From NCBI GenBank assembly GCA_035447605.1, contig DAOTHJ010000006.1:16418-80417 (forward strand): DNA of 64,000 bases. The letters are read 5' to 3'. Shown piece after piece: positions 1-7,315 of this stretch. The first letter of the stretch is position 1; every line of letters begins with the position of its first letter. Both the position numbers and the translations under genes were made by a program. The DNA comes from UMGS1668 sp035447605 (GTDB taxonomy: Bacteria > Bacillota > Clostridia > Oscillospirales > Ruminococcaceae). The notes below the pieces were generated by a model, which saw nothing but the letters and a program-made list of their open reading frames with translations, was not told where the DNA came from and did no database searches.

Positions 1-1
1 C

Positions 2-139
2 AAAGCCAAAAGCCCCTCCTGCGGCTGCGGCATCATCTACGACGGCACCTTCACCGGAACGCTCATCCCCGGAAACGGCGTGACGGCGGAGCTCTTCCTG
101 CAAAACGGCATCCCGGTTAAAACGGAAAACGATTTATAA
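2..139 (+). CDS. DUF523 family protein, C-terminal fragment
   Basis: The window opens inside a gene read in the frame starting at base 2 and ending at a TAA at 137-139, so only the last 45 residues are visible. They contain KSPSCGCGIIYDGTFTGTL, a Cys-rich stretch characteristic of the DUF523 (YbbK-like) family, followed by GNGVTAELFLQNGIPV, the usual C-terminal part of that family. DUF523 proteins are small cytosolic proteins of unproven function with conserved cysteines. The start and the rest of the protein lie outside the window. Family assignment is from motif recognition only. Confidence 0.7.
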   Translation, partial: KAKSPSCGCGIIYDGTFTGTLIPGNGVTAELFLQNGIPVKTENDL

Positions 140-297
140 ATTCCGTCCCGGCTTTCCCCCGTTTTGCTGTCTCTGAGACGCGGACTGCCGGCAAAAGCGG
201 CGGCAACATCCCGTCCGCCGTCTCTCCGTTTTTGGGCGCGGAGGGCTTCTTTTCGGAAATTTTCAAAAAATCCTTTTGGTTTATGCAGGAACAGTAC

Positions 298-326
298 TTT
301 TCAAAATGCAGAAAGCATGGTATAAT
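298..326 (+). promoter_or_regulatory. Predicted SigA promoter, ACT-domain gene
   Basis: A perfect TATAAT at 321-326 carries an extended -10 TG at 318-319. A weak -35 (TTTTCA, 298-303) sits 17 bp upstream. The gene start is 34 bp beyond the -10. Confidence 0.55.
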
Positions 327-359
327 CCAAAAATAATTCATCAAGTCCGGAGGCGCAGT

Positions 360-629
360 ATGAACGCGATCATCACTGTCGTTGCGAAGGACGCCGTGGG
401 CATCATCGCCTATATCAGCGGCTTCCTCAGCGAAAAAAACATCAACATCATGGATATCAGCCAGACCATCCTTCAGCAGTATTTTACGATGATTATGCTG
501 GTGGATCTCTCCAAGTGCAGCGCGCCGTTCGACGAGCTGCGCACCTCCTTACAGGAGGCCGGCGACAAAAAAGGGCTTGTCGTCCACATCCAGCGCGAAG
601 ATATTTTCAACGCCATGCATAAAATTTAG
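360..629 (+). CDS. ACT domain-containing protein (UPF0237-like)
   Basis: Encodes an 89-residue protein that is essentially one ACT domain. The N-terminal IITVVAKDAVGIIAYISGFL and the NINIMDISQTILQQYFTM segment match the small single-ACT proteins of Firmicutes annotated UPF0237 or glycine-cleavage-repressor-like. ACT domains bind amino acids or other small ligands and are usually regulatory. The ATG at 360 is chosen because a good ribosome site (CCGGAGG, about 347-353) precedes it. A longer in-frame extension upstream lacks such a site and overlaps the promoter. The gene is followed by the DUF711 gene 54 bp downstream, a pairing frequent in Clostridia, so both are probably cotranscribed from the promoter at 298-326. 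The ligand is unknown. Confidence 0.8.
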   Translation: MNAIITVVAKDAVGIIAYISGFLSEKNINIMDISQTILQQYFTMIMLVDLSKCSAPFDELRTSLQEAGDKKGLVVHIQREDIFNAMHKI

Positions 630-683
630 TTTCCGGGCCGCATGGGGCGAATGTTGCCCCGGCCCGCCGATTTTGGAGTTGCT

Positions 684-2042
684 ATGATCAATACCGAAGA
701 TATTATTCAGACCATTCAAATGATCGACGAGCAGCACCTCGACGTCCGTACGGTCACGATGGGCATCTCGCTCCGTGACTGCGCCGACCCGTCGATGGAG
801 CGCTGCTGCGAAAAAGTTTACGAAAAAATTACCCGCTATGCGAAGGATCTGGTGCCGGTATGCGAGGCCATCGAGCAGGAATTCGGCATCCCGATCGTCA
901 ACCGGCGCATCTCCGTCACCCCGGCCGCGGATGTGGCGGCCTCCTGCGATTCGGACGACTACGTCCCCTTCGCAAAGGCGATGGACCGCGCGGCGGAGAC
1001 GGTCGGCGCGGATTTCATCGGCGGTTTCTCCTCTCTGGTACACAAGGGCTTCTCCCGCTGCGACAGCACCCTTTTCCGCTCCATTCCGGAGGCGCTCGCC
1101 GAGACGGGCCGCGTCTGCTCCAGCGTCAACATCGCCACCACCCGGGCCGGCATCAACATGGACGCCGTCGCGCGGATGGGCGAGATCATCAAGGAGACCG
1201 CCTTCCTGACAAAGGAAAAGGACTGTCTCGGCTGCGCGAAACTCGTGGTCTTTTCCAATGCGGTGGAGGATAACCCCTTCATGGCAGGTGCGTTTCACGG
1301 GGAAGGCGAACCGGAGTGCTGCATCAACGTCGGCGTTTCCGGGCCGGGCGTCGTCGCCCATGCGTTAAAAGAATGCGGCGGCATGCCGTTTGATACGGTC
1401 GCCGAGACGATCAAGCGCACCGCCTTTAAGATCACCCGCGTCGGCCAGCTCGTTGCACAGGAGGCCTCAAGCCGCCTCGGCGTACCCTTTGGCGTCGTGG
1501 ATCTCTCGCTTGCGCCGACCTCCGCCGTCGGAGATTCCGTCGCGGAGATTCTCGAACTGATGGGACTCGAAAGCTGCGGCGCTCCCGGCACAACCGCCGC
1601 CCTCGCGCTGCTCAACGACGCCGTCAAAAAGGGCGGCATCATGGCTTCCAGCCACGTCGGCGGGCTCTCCGGGGCCTTTATCCCGGTCAGCGAGGATTCC
1701 GGCATGGTCGCCGCCGTCGAAAGAGGCAGCCTGAGCATTGAAAAGCTCGAGGCCATGACCTGCGTGTGCTCCGTCGGGCTCGACATGATTGCCATTCCGG
1801 GCAGCACCTCCGCCGCCACCATCTCCGCCATCATCGCGGATGAGGCCGCCATCGGCATGATCAACAACAAGACAACCGCCGTCCGCATCATCCCGGCTCT
1901 GGGCAAAGAGCCCGGCGACCATGTGGATTTCGGCGGCCTGCTCGGAAGCGCTCCGGTGATGAAGGTCTCCTCCTTCTCTCCGGAAAAATTCATCGCCCGC
2001 GGCGGAAGAATCCCCGCCCCGATCCACAGTCTGCGCAACTGA
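684..2042 (+). CDS. DUF711 / UPF0210 family protein
   Basis: A 452-residue protein, the usual length of the UPF0210 (DUF711) family. The N-terminus MINTEDIIQTIQMIDEQHLD with the following VRTVTMGISLRDC segment is the family's typical opening. Long Gly/Ala/Ser-rich stretches (INVGVSGPGVV, VVDLSLAPTSAVGDS) match its glycyl-radical-enzyme-like barrel core. The biochemical function is not established. The ATG at 684 follows TTGGAG at 674-678; in-frame codons further upstream lack a ribosome site. It lies directly after the ACT-domain gene, and the two families are commonly neighbours, so they probably act together in amino-acid sensing or a linked enzymatic step (inference). No frameshift or missing segment is visible. 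Confidence 0.85.
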   Translation: MINTEDIIQTIQMIDEQHLDVRTVTMGISLRDCADPSMERCCEKVYEKITRYAKDLVPVCEAIEQEFGIPIVNRRISVTPAADVAASCDSDDYVPFAKAMDRAAETVGADFIGGFSSLVHKGFSRCDSTLFRSIPEALAETGRVCSSVNIATTRAGINMDAVARMGEIIKETAFLTKEKDCLGCAKLVVFSNAVEDNPFMAGAFHGEGEPECCINVGVSGPGVVAHALKECGGMPFDTVAETIKRTAFKITRVGQLVAQEASSRLGVPFGVVDLSLAPTSAVGDSVAEILELMGLESCGAPGTTAALALLNDAVKKGGIMASSHVGGLSGAFIPVSEDSGMVAAVERGSLSIEKLEAMTCVCSVGLDMIAIPGSTSAATISAIIADEAAIGMINNKTTAVRIIPALGKEPGDHVDFGGLLGSAPVMKVSSFSPEKFIARGGRIPAPIHSLRN

Positions 2043-2099
2043 AAAAGTTCGGATTTTGCCGAATTTGGAATTTTTTATATTTTTCTTAAAGCACCGGCA

Positions 2100-2128
2100 T
2101 TGTTTTGACGAAGAAATACTATTATACT
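2100..2128 (+). promoter_or_regulatory. Possible promoter of zinc-ribbon membrane gene
   Basis: TTGTTT (2100-2105) and TATACT (2123-2128) are separated by 17 bp and lie 32 bp before the start codon. The -35 match is weak. Confidence 0.4.
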
Positions 2129-2159
2129 GGAGTCAGACATTTGAAAGAAGTGACCATCC

Positions 2160-2600
2160 ATGGCATTTTGTCCCAACTGTGGCACAAACATCCCGGAGGG
2201 GGCCAACTGCTGCCCTTCCTGCGGAAAACCCGTTGACGGAAAGCAGCCCCCGATCGTCGAGGAGCAGACCGATTTCACCGAGAATTATTCCGCCGAAGAA
2301 CGTACCGCTCTCGGCAAGCTCGCCGCTCTGCAGTACATCTCCATCGTCTTCGCGGCGTTTGCCATGATCGCGGAACCGAATTCCAAATTCATCCGCTTCC
2401 ATGCGAACCAGGTGCTCGTCCTGACCCTGTTCTATCTGGCCTGCGGCGTGGTGGCCATCGTCCCGTTCCTCGGGTGGGTCGCCTCCGGCGTCGGCATGAT
2501 TGTGGGCCTCGTCTGGACCATTATGGGCTTCGTCCGCGCCTGGAAGGGCGAGGCGAGATTCCTGCCGCTGATCGGCAAGGTTAAATTCATTACATACTGA
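2160..2600 (+). CDS. Zinc-ribbon membrane protein (DUF4870-like)
   Basis: A 146-residue protein. The N-terminus has a zinc ribbon with two CxxC knuckles (CPNCGTNIPEGANCCPSCGK, residues 4-23). After a charged linker come three hydrophobic segments: residues about 57-70 (ISIVFAAFAMIA), 83-103 (VLVLTLFYLACGVVAIVPFLG) and 105-122 (ASGVGMIVGLVWTIMGF). This architecture is that of the small zinc-ribbon plus DUF4870/TM proteins of Firmicutes. These are membrane proteins of unknown role whose Zn-binding head is predicted to be cytosolic. The ATG at 2160 follows GAAAGAAG. The gene is monocistronic, bounded by its own promoter and the terminator at 2616-2649. Confidence 0.75.
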   Translation: MAFCPNCGTNIPEGANCCPSCGKPVDGKQPPIVEEQTDFTENYSAEERTALGKLAALQYISIVFAAFAMIAEPNSKFIRFHANQVLVLTLFYLACGVVAIVPFLGWVASGVGMIVGLVWTIMGFVRAWKGEARFLPLIGKVKFITY

Positions 2601-2615
2601 AAAATCCGTTCCCTG

Positions 2616-2649
2616 CCGCCGCGGTACAAAACCCGCGGCGGTCTTTTTT
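2616..2649 (+). terminator. Rho-independent terminator
   Basis: A perfect 9-bp G+C stem (2616-2624 with 2633-2641) and 8-nt loop are followed by a T-rich run at 2642-2649. It ends the zinc-ribbon gene. Confidence 0.85.
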
Positions 2650-2694
2650 CATTTCAATCAGAATCAGCTCGGCCTTGAAAATCCCATGAGCATG

Positions 2695-2729
2695 CGCCAT
2701 CGGCTCTGTTATGCCGAAGGCGTTTTTCT
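2695..2729 (+). terminator. Terminator-like hairpin upstream of lysis cassette
   Basis: CGCC and CGGC (2695-2704) pair with GCCG and GGCG (2713-2722), followed by TTTTTCTT. It sits 100 bp before the tail-fibre-like gene with no gene between it and the previous terminator. It could therefore be an attenuator in the leader of that cassette or simply a second terminator. Confidence 0.45.
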
Positions 2730-2832
2730 TTTTGCGGGCCGCGTAATCATCATTTCTCCGTGTTTGGTTCCGGTAAACTTCTCTCAGGGGCAAGGGGTGA
2801 GCGCCCCCAATAACCGAGAAAGGAACATGGAT

Positions 2833-3666
2833 ATGGCATTATCGAAAATCACGGACGCCGACCTCGAAGGAAAGGGCGTCTGCGGGCAGGCGGATGTGCC
2901 GGGCCTGAGCGCCTCGGAGATGCAGGAAAAGGTTGAGGAGATCGTGCGCAGCGTGGTGATTCCGAAATTCAACGCCAACGCCGACCTGACCTGCACAAAG
3001 GAGGATCTCGCGGAGGCACAGTTTACCGCCGGGGCGGTCTCCTCCGTCTTTGGCCGGGCGGGAGATGTCTTTGCGGCCGCCGGGGATTATGACGCGGCAA
3101 AGATCGGCTACAACGGCGGGACCTCCGGGCTCTCCGCCGGGAACGTGCAGGCCGCGGTCGACGAGCTGGCTTCCGGTCTCGCCGGAAAGGCCGCCTCCGC
3201 CCACGCGCACGGAAACCTCTCCTCCGACGGAAAGCTCGGCACCACAGCCGGGAACATCGTCGTCACCGGAACCGGCGGCGCCATTGAAGCGAAGGGCGCG
3301 GTCGCGGCGGGCATTGCGACGCTCGACGCCGGCAGCAAGATGACGCCGCTTCAGACCGCCTCCGACCAGACCGAGATCACCGCGAGCCACACGCTGGAGC
3401 TTGCCGACGCGGGGAGGGACCTCGTCTGTACCAACAGCGCGGACATCACGGTCACCGTGCCGCTCTATGCGGATGTGGCTTTCCCGCTCGACACGGAGAT
3501 CGTCATTTTCCGCGCCGGAGCCGGGGCCGTTTCCGTCGCATTCGCCTCGGGCGTGACGGTCTGGTGCAAGGAAGCGAGCTATGGAATCGCAGACCGGTAT
3601 TCCGGCGTGCTGTTAAAGAAACGGGCCGCCGACAACACCTGGAGTCTGGAAGGGAACCTCGGATGA
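2833..3666 (+). CDS. Phage tail-fibre-like protein
   Basis: A 277-residue protein with the look of a phage tail fibre or baseplate appendage. VSSVFGRAGDVFAAAGDYDA (about residues 71-90) matches the VSSVFGRxGxVxAxxGDYxA motif repeatedly found in tail-fibre and collar proteins. It is followed by a low-complexity Gly/Ala region and a beta-rich C-terminus (DITVTVPLYADVAFPLDTEI). Two ATGs compete, at 2827 and 2833; the second is chosen because the AAAGGA at 2819-2824 is 8 nt away from it but only about 2 nt from the first. It heads a four-gene group with holin and endolysin genes. No head, tail-tube, terminase or integrase gene is present nearby. A short fibre of a degraded prophage or tailocin is the most likely origin. 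Confidence 0.65.
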   Translation: MALSKITDADLEGKGVCGQADVPGLSASEMQEKVEEIVRSVVIPKFNANADLTCTKEDLAEAQFTAGAVSSVFGRAGDVFAAAGDYDAAKIGYNGGTSGLSAGNVQAAVDELASGLAGKAASAHAHGNLSSDGKLGTTAGNIVVTGTGGAIEAKGAVAAGIATLDAGSKMTPLQTASDQTEITASHTLELADAGRDLVCTNSADITVTVPLYADVAFPLDTEIVIFRAGAGAVSVAFASGVTVWCKEASYGIADRYSGVLLKKRAADNTWSLEGNLG

Positions 3667-3743
3667 AAAAAGAGAGGCGGCAATCCGGGGATTTTTGCCC
3701 GAAAAGAAAAAACGGCGCGCTTTTCCGCAGGGGGGCATAGCAT

Positions 3744-4001
3744 ATGCAGGAAGCTGTTCTGGCCGCCCTGATCACGGGCGCGGCCACCGTCATCGTGCAG
3801 CTTCTCATCAGCCACCGGGAACGGACGGAGCAGGAGATCCTTCTCCGCCGTCAGGTGGACCTTCTGATCGGCAGGCTCGACATCCTGGAGGGGAAGGTGG
3901 AGAAACACAACAATCTTGTGGAACGAATCTACAAGACGGAGGCGGATATGACCTCCGTAAAAGAAAGACTCGCCGGGATTTCACATATCCCGCGTGCATG
4001 A
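3744..4001 (+). CDS. Small phage protein, XhlA-like position
   Basis: An 85-residue protein with an N-terminal hydrophobic helix (AVLAALITGAATVIVQLLI, residues 4-22) followed by a charged, probably coiled-coil segment (LIGRLDILEGKVEKHNNLVE). Proteins with this short TM-plus-coiled-coil design and the EKHNNLVER motif are common just before the holin in Firmicutes siphophages and resemble the haemolysin XhlA family. The likely role is as a membrane-anchored accessory of lysis (inference from position). The start ATG at 3744 is preceded by an AGGGGGGC ribosome site. It lies 77 bp after the fibre gene and 13 bp before the holin gene. Confidence 0.65.
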   Translation: MQEAVLAALITGAATVIVQLLISHRERTEQEILLRRQVDLLIGRLDILEGKVEKHNNLVERIYKTEADMTSVKERLAGISHIPRA

Positions 4002-4014
4002 GAGGTGTTTTTTT

Positions 4015-4293
4015 ATGATTAACTGGAAAGTCCGTCTGCGCAACAAGACCTGGCTGCTGGCCGCCGTTCCGGTCACCGCGGCTGCGATCTATTCCGTACT
4101 CGCTTTATTCGATATCGTCCCTGCGGTCAGTGAATCCAATTTGGTCAATGCGCTCACTATGATCGTCAACCTTTTGGCAGAAATCGGCATCGTGATCGAT
4201 CCGACGACCGAAGGCATCGCCGACAGCAAGCGCGCGCTCTGTTACAATTATCCCTACTGCGACAAGGGGGATCAAACGGATGGCAACGTTTGA
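4015..4293 (+). CDS. Phage holin, phi-LC3 family
   Basis: A 92-residue protein. INWKVRLRNKTWLLAAVPVT opens it, two hydrophobic segments follow (about residues 13-32 and 44-63), and the C-terminal part has IDPTTEGIADSKRALCYNYP. The DPTTxGxxDSxRAL pattern is the signature of phi-LC3-type (Phage_holin_1) holins, which open the inner membrane so that an endolysin can reach the wall. The ATG at 4015 follows AGAGGTG. The 3' end overlaps the endolysin start by 14 bp, the tight overlap typical of phage lysis cassettes. The C-terminus appears slightly altered (YCDKGDQTDGNV) compared with the usual short charged tail. Confidence 0.85.
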   Translation: MINWKVRLRNKTWLLAAVPVTAAAIYSVLALFDIVPAVSESNLVNALTMIVNLLAEIGIVIDPTTEGIADSKRALCYNYPYCDKGDQTDGNV

Positions 4294-4987
4294 CGGCATC
4301 GACGTCTCCAAATACCAGGGGACCATCGACTGGGCAAAAGTCCGGGGAGCCGGCATCCGGTTTGCCATTCTGCGCGCCGGCATCGGCGGCAGCGCCGATG
4401 CCATGCTGAAGACAAACCTCGCCGGCTGCACCGCCGAGGAAATTCCTTTCGGCTTTTACCATTTCTGCAAATCCACGGACGCGCAGGACGCAAAGGAGGA
4501 GGGCGCCGCCTTCCTGAAGACGATCTCCGGCGCGAAACCGGAGTATCCGATCTTCTGCGATATCGAGCTCTCGTCCCAGACGGCGCTTCCCGCGGCGGAG
4601 CAGCTCGACATCGTCGACGCCTTTTTTGAGGAGGCGCTCCAAGAAGGCTACCTCTGCGGCGTCTACTCCTTTAAAGCCAATCTCGAAAAGCTGCTCGCCT
4701 CGGAGCCGGAGCGCCTGAAGAAGTACGAGATCTGGTGCGCGCAGTGGGGCAGCAAGAATTCTTTGGAGGAGACGAGCGGCCTCTGGCAGTGGAGCAGCAA
4801 GGGTACCACCTCCGGTATCGGCACGGTCGTGGACCTGAACATCGCCTACAAGGATTATCCGGCTCTGGTCCGCGAGCTGGGCAAAAACGGCTTCCCTAAA
4901 GAGGAAACCGAGGACTGCGCCGCCATCCGGGCGGAACGGGATGCCCTCGCGGAGAAACTCCGGAAGATCGCCGAGATTCTCGGGTAA
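4280..4987 (+). CDS. GH25 family lysozyme (endolysin)
   Basis: A 235-residue N-acetylmuramidase that cleaves the peptidoglycan glycan strand. The GH25 fold is evident from the N-terminal DGIDVSKYQGTIDW (catalytic first Asp region), FAILRAGIGG, FGFYHFCKSTDAQDA, the PIFCDIEL strand carrying the catalytic Asp/Glu pair (about residues 91-98), GVYSF and the IWCAQWGS/LWQWSSKG strands near the end. The last 30 residues form a charged helix (CAAIRAERDALAEKLRKIAE) instead of a recognisable wall-binding repeat. There is no signal peptide, consistent with export through the overlapping holin. The gene is intact, although the surrounding phage genome is missing. Confidence 0.9.
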   Translation: MATFDGIDVSKYQGTIDWAKVRGAGIRFAILRAGIGGSADAMLKTNLAGCTAEEIPFGFYHFCKSTDAQDAKEEGAAFLKTISGAKPEYPIFCDIELSSQTALPAAEQLDIVDAFFEEALQEGYLCGVYSFKANLEKLLASEPERLKKYEIWCAQWGSKNSLEETSGLWQWSSKGTTSGIGTVVDLNIAYKDYPALVRELGKNGFPKEETEDCAAIRAERDALAEKLRKIAEILG

Positions 4988-5007
4988 GAGACCGCATAAA
5001 CAGAAAA

Positions 5008-5047
5008 GGCCGGGCTACCCCTTTTGGGGCGGCCCGGTCTTTGTTTT
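5008..5047 (+). terminator. Terminator after endolysin
   Basis: GCCGGGC...GCCCGGT with an inner ACCCC/GGGG stem is followed by CTTTGTTTTT. It closes the lysis cassette. Confidence 0.85.
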
Positions 5048-5096
5048 TAAAAAATTGCACGCATCCCGCACCGCGGCAGGCGGAACCAAAAAAGCA

Positions 5097-5570
5097 GCGT
5101 CCGGTTTGCGGATTTTATGTGGAGTTCTTTGCGTATCGGCATGCGACAAAAAAGGATCCATCAAGCACGCCGGTCTCTGGATAATGACCGAAGAAAAAAA
5201 TGACTCGGGGGTTGGGAAAAGCGACTCCGGTCTGCGGATTTCATGCGGAGTTCTTTGTGTATCGGCATGCGACAAAAAAGAATCTATCAAATGCACCGAT
5301 TTTCATACATCGGCCGGCCAAAACAAGAAGCGGCTCGGGGTTAAAATAACGGCCTCGGTCTACTATAAGACTCTTCATGTGCCAGCATGGGAGAAAGAAA
5401 GATTTATAAAATACATCTATTTCCCTGCATCGGCCTGCCGAAACAAAAAATGGTTTGGGATTGAGAAAGCCGGTCTCCGGTTCCGATCCCGATAATTTAT
5501 GCGGAATCCTCAAAGCGTCACGCCGCGACGGAGAAGCGTCGGGCCGCCGCCGGATTTATAAAATATGCAG
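5097..5570. repeat. Decayed tandem repeats, about 120-bp unit, 3' of galK
   Basis: Four imperfect units lie head to tail at about 5097-5220, 5221-5349, 5350-5468 and 5469-5570. Units 1 and 2 share TGCGGATTT, GGAGTTCTTTG and GTATCGGCATGCGACAAAAAA. Units 2 and 3 share GCATCGGCC-type sequence and an AAACAA block. Units 3 and 4 share GATTTATAAAAT. The last unit runs into the stop codon of the minus-strand galactokinase gene. Open frames through the array (for example 4941-5495 plus) only reflect the repeats and have no ribosome site. No gene is visible in this 568-bp gap. Confidence 0.7.
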
Positions 5571-6659
5571 CGTCATGCAGGGGAAGCCCCTCTGCTCCAT
5601 CTCCGCGGCGAAACTGCCGGCGCGCTCGTTTTTGACAAAGCACTGCGCCGCTCCGGCGAAACCGCCTCCGTGCACCCGTACGGCGCCATCCTCCCCGAGC
5701 AGTTCCCGCGCCGTGAAAATGGCCTTTTCAAGGCGGTGCTCCGGCTCATGTTCGGAGACAATGTTCTTTAAAAACTGCTCGGAGCTCTCCGCCGACTCGC
5801 GGAAGAGCCGCAGAAATTCCTCAAAATCGCCGCGGCGGAGGGCGTCGGCCTCATCCTCGGCGCGCTGGGTCTCAAAAAAGTAATGGGATGCGCGCAGCAT
5901 CACGCGCTCGCCGAACCGGTCCCGGATGACCGGGGCCTGCGCGAAGAATTCCGCCGGCTCCACCTCGCAGAGACGCTCGCACTCCAGCGCCCTCGCGGCG
6001 GTACACATATCCTGCGGGATGGCGGCATAGTCCTCCGTCAGGTCGCAGTGCCCGGCGCCGGAATCCGCCATGACGAGCGTATAGCCGCTCCGGGAAAAAT
6101 CATAATCGACCCGCTCGCACTGCGGCAGATACGGGTTTTGGAAATTGGCCGAGATGACACAGCCCGCCGCGCAGGCAAGCTGATCCATCAGGCCGCACGG
6201 TTTGCCGAAAAACAGGTTCTCCGCCCGCCGGCCAAAGATGGCCAGATGCTCGGGCGGCACCTCCTCGCCGAAATAGAGCCCGCCGATGATCGTGCCGATC
6301 AGCACCTCAAAGGCCGCGGAGGAGGCAAGCCCCTTCCCGGCCGGAATCTCCGACGTGATCTCCGCCTCAAAGCCGCCGAAAGAGTTGCCGCTCTCGAGGA
6401 ACGAATCACAGACGCCGCGCACGAGGGCGTCGGCCGTCCCCGGTTTTGCGAATTCCGCCCCGGTCTCCGAGAGATCGAACGAGCACTCCCCGAAGCCCTC
6501 CGACCGGACGGTGATACGATCGTCCCCGGTCTTTTTGGCCTTCGCCGTCACCCAGCGGTCGATTGCCGCCGCAAGGACGCTGCCGCCCTGATGGTCCGTA
6601 TGGTTGCCGCCGAGTTCGGTCCTGCCCGGAACCCGATATATGGAAATTTCGTCTTCCAT
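5556..6659 (-). CDS. galK: Galactokinase
   Basis: A 367-residue GHMP kinase that phosphorylates galactose at C1 in the Leloir pathway. The substrate signature GRTELGGNHTDHQGG (residues about 12-26) corresponds to the galactokinase GRxNLIGEHTDY motif. The ATP-binding GHMP motif 2 is PAGKGLASSAAF, and motif 3 is visible as VHGGGFAGAAQCF near the C-terminus. An in-frame extension of 35 codons upstream is not used, because the ATG at 6657-6659 has a strong ribosome site (AAAAGGGGGG on the minus strand) and matches family starts. Other Leloir genes (galT, galE) are not adjacent. The 3' end touches the tandem repeat array at 5097-5570. Confidence 0.9.
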   Translation of the reverse strand: MEDEISIYRVPGRTELGGNHTDHQGGSVLAAAIDRWVTAKAKKTGDDRITVRSEGFGECSFDLSETGAEFAKPGTADALVRGVCDSFLESGNSFGGFEAEITSEIPAGKGLASSAAFEVLIGTIIGGLYFGEEVPPEHLAIFGRRAENLFFGKPCGLMDQLACAAGCVISANFQNPYLPQCERVDYDFSRSGYTLVMADSGAGHCDLTEDYAAIPQDMCTAARALECERLCEVEPAEFFAQAPVIRDRFGERVMLRASHYFFETQRAEDEADALRRGDFEEFLRLFRESAESSEQFLKNIVSEHEPEHRLEKAIFTARELLGEDGAVRVHGGGFAGAAQCFVKNERAGSFAAEMEQRGFPCMTLHIL

Positions 6660-6807
6660 CGCGGTCCCCCCTTTTCTACCAAAGATTTTAGCGCAAAAAC
6701 GCCGCAATGGCAAGACAGCCCTTTGACGGCGAAACGGTTCCATGATAAAATAACGTTCAGTCATTCGTCGCCATGAGCCCGGATGCCGCGGAGGGAGGGA
6801 ACGAAAG

Positions 6808-7149
6808 ATGCCGCAGGTGATTTCGGATTGGTTTTTCGCCGCGGGAAATTTCGTCTCCGGCTTTTGGCCTCTGCCCGTTCCGGTGCTGCTTGGATATTAT
6901 ATTCCGATCAACCTGATCACGTTTTTTCTGTATCTGCGCGACAAGCGGCTTGCTATGGGAAACCGCCGCCGCATCCCGGAGGCGGTGCTGCTCGGCTGGA
7001 CGGCTTTCGGAGGCGCTGTCGGCGCCCTCTGCGGCATGCGGATTTTTCACCACAAAACGCGCAAGCCGAAATTCCGGATTCTGGTGCCGCTGTTTTTGCT
7101 TCTCCACGCGGCCCTGATTTTTTTCTGCTTCTTCGGAGGGATATCATGA
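6808..7149 (+). CDS. DUF1294 family membrane protein
   Basis: A 113-residue membrane protein with three hydrophobic segments: about residues 22-42 (PVPVLLGYYIPINLITFFLYL), 59-76 (AVLLGWTAFGGAVGALCG) and 90-109 (FRILVPLFLLLHAALIFFCF). The stretch GAVGALCGMRIFHHKTRKPKF is the hallmark of the DUF1294 family (G[AG]xGAxxGMxxFxHKTxKxxF), whose function is unknown. The ATG at 6808 follows GAGGGAGGGAACGAAAG. Its stop codon (TGA 7147-7149) overlaps by ATGA the start of a short bridging ORF. That ORF is in turn ATGA-coupled to the rlmA-like gene, so all three are likely translated together. Confidence 0.85.
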   Translation: MPQVISDWFFAAGNFVSGFWPLPVPVLLGYYIPINLITFFLYLRDKRLAMGNRRRIPEAVLLGWTAFGGAVGALCGMRIFHHKTRKPKFRILVPLFLLLHAALIFFCFFGGIS

Positions 7150-7315
7150 GCGTCTTTATCTGCCGGGTCTGCGGCGTTTCATCGCATTGCGGAAAAAAAT
7201 ACGAATGGAAATCCGGCGTTTCTACCCTGTCTTCCTCGTTTCTTCAGCCGATTCCGACTTTTTTCTGCTTCTTCGGAGGGATATCATGAGCGTCTTCATC
7301 TGCCCGGTCTGCGGC
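7119..7315 (+). repeat. 140-bp tandem duplication at DUF1294/rlmA junction
   Basis: About 57 bp containing the end of DUF1294, the ribosome site GGAGGG, the ATGA junction and the first codons of rlmA occur twice, at 7119-7175 and 7259-7315. The two arms differ at only two positions. The DNA between them (7176-7258) still resembles the upstream DUF1294 tail but is strongly diverged. Confidence 0.85.
7146..7289 (+). pseudogene. 47-codon bridging ORF, DUF1294/rlmA chimera
   Basis: This ORF begins with MSVFICRVCG, nearly identical to the RlmA N-terminus MSVFICPVCG, continues through diverged sequence and ends with FFCFFGGIS, exactly the DUF1294 C-terminus. It starts at an ATGA overlap with DUF1294 and ends at an ATGA overlap with rlmA, and carries a duplicate ribosome site (CGGAGGG) before each start. 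It is therefore a by-product of the tandem duplication but is positioned to be translated. Only the first pair of zinc-knuckle cysteines is present, so it is unlikely to be a functional enzyme. Whether it is translated or merely keeps coupling is unknown. Confidence 0.6.

Noticed and set aside
2833..4987. Complete prophage
   Set aside because: Only four phage-type genes are present; no integrase, terminase, capsid or att repeats are visible.
4941..5495. 184-codon open frame with repeated SACDKK peptides
   Set aside because: It merely reads through the tandem DNA repeats after the endolysin terminator; no ribosome site and no conserved peptide.
5015..5513. Two minus-strand ORFs in the repeat array
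   Set aside because: Same repeat periodicity read on the other strand; frames differ between units, so no selection for protein is evident.
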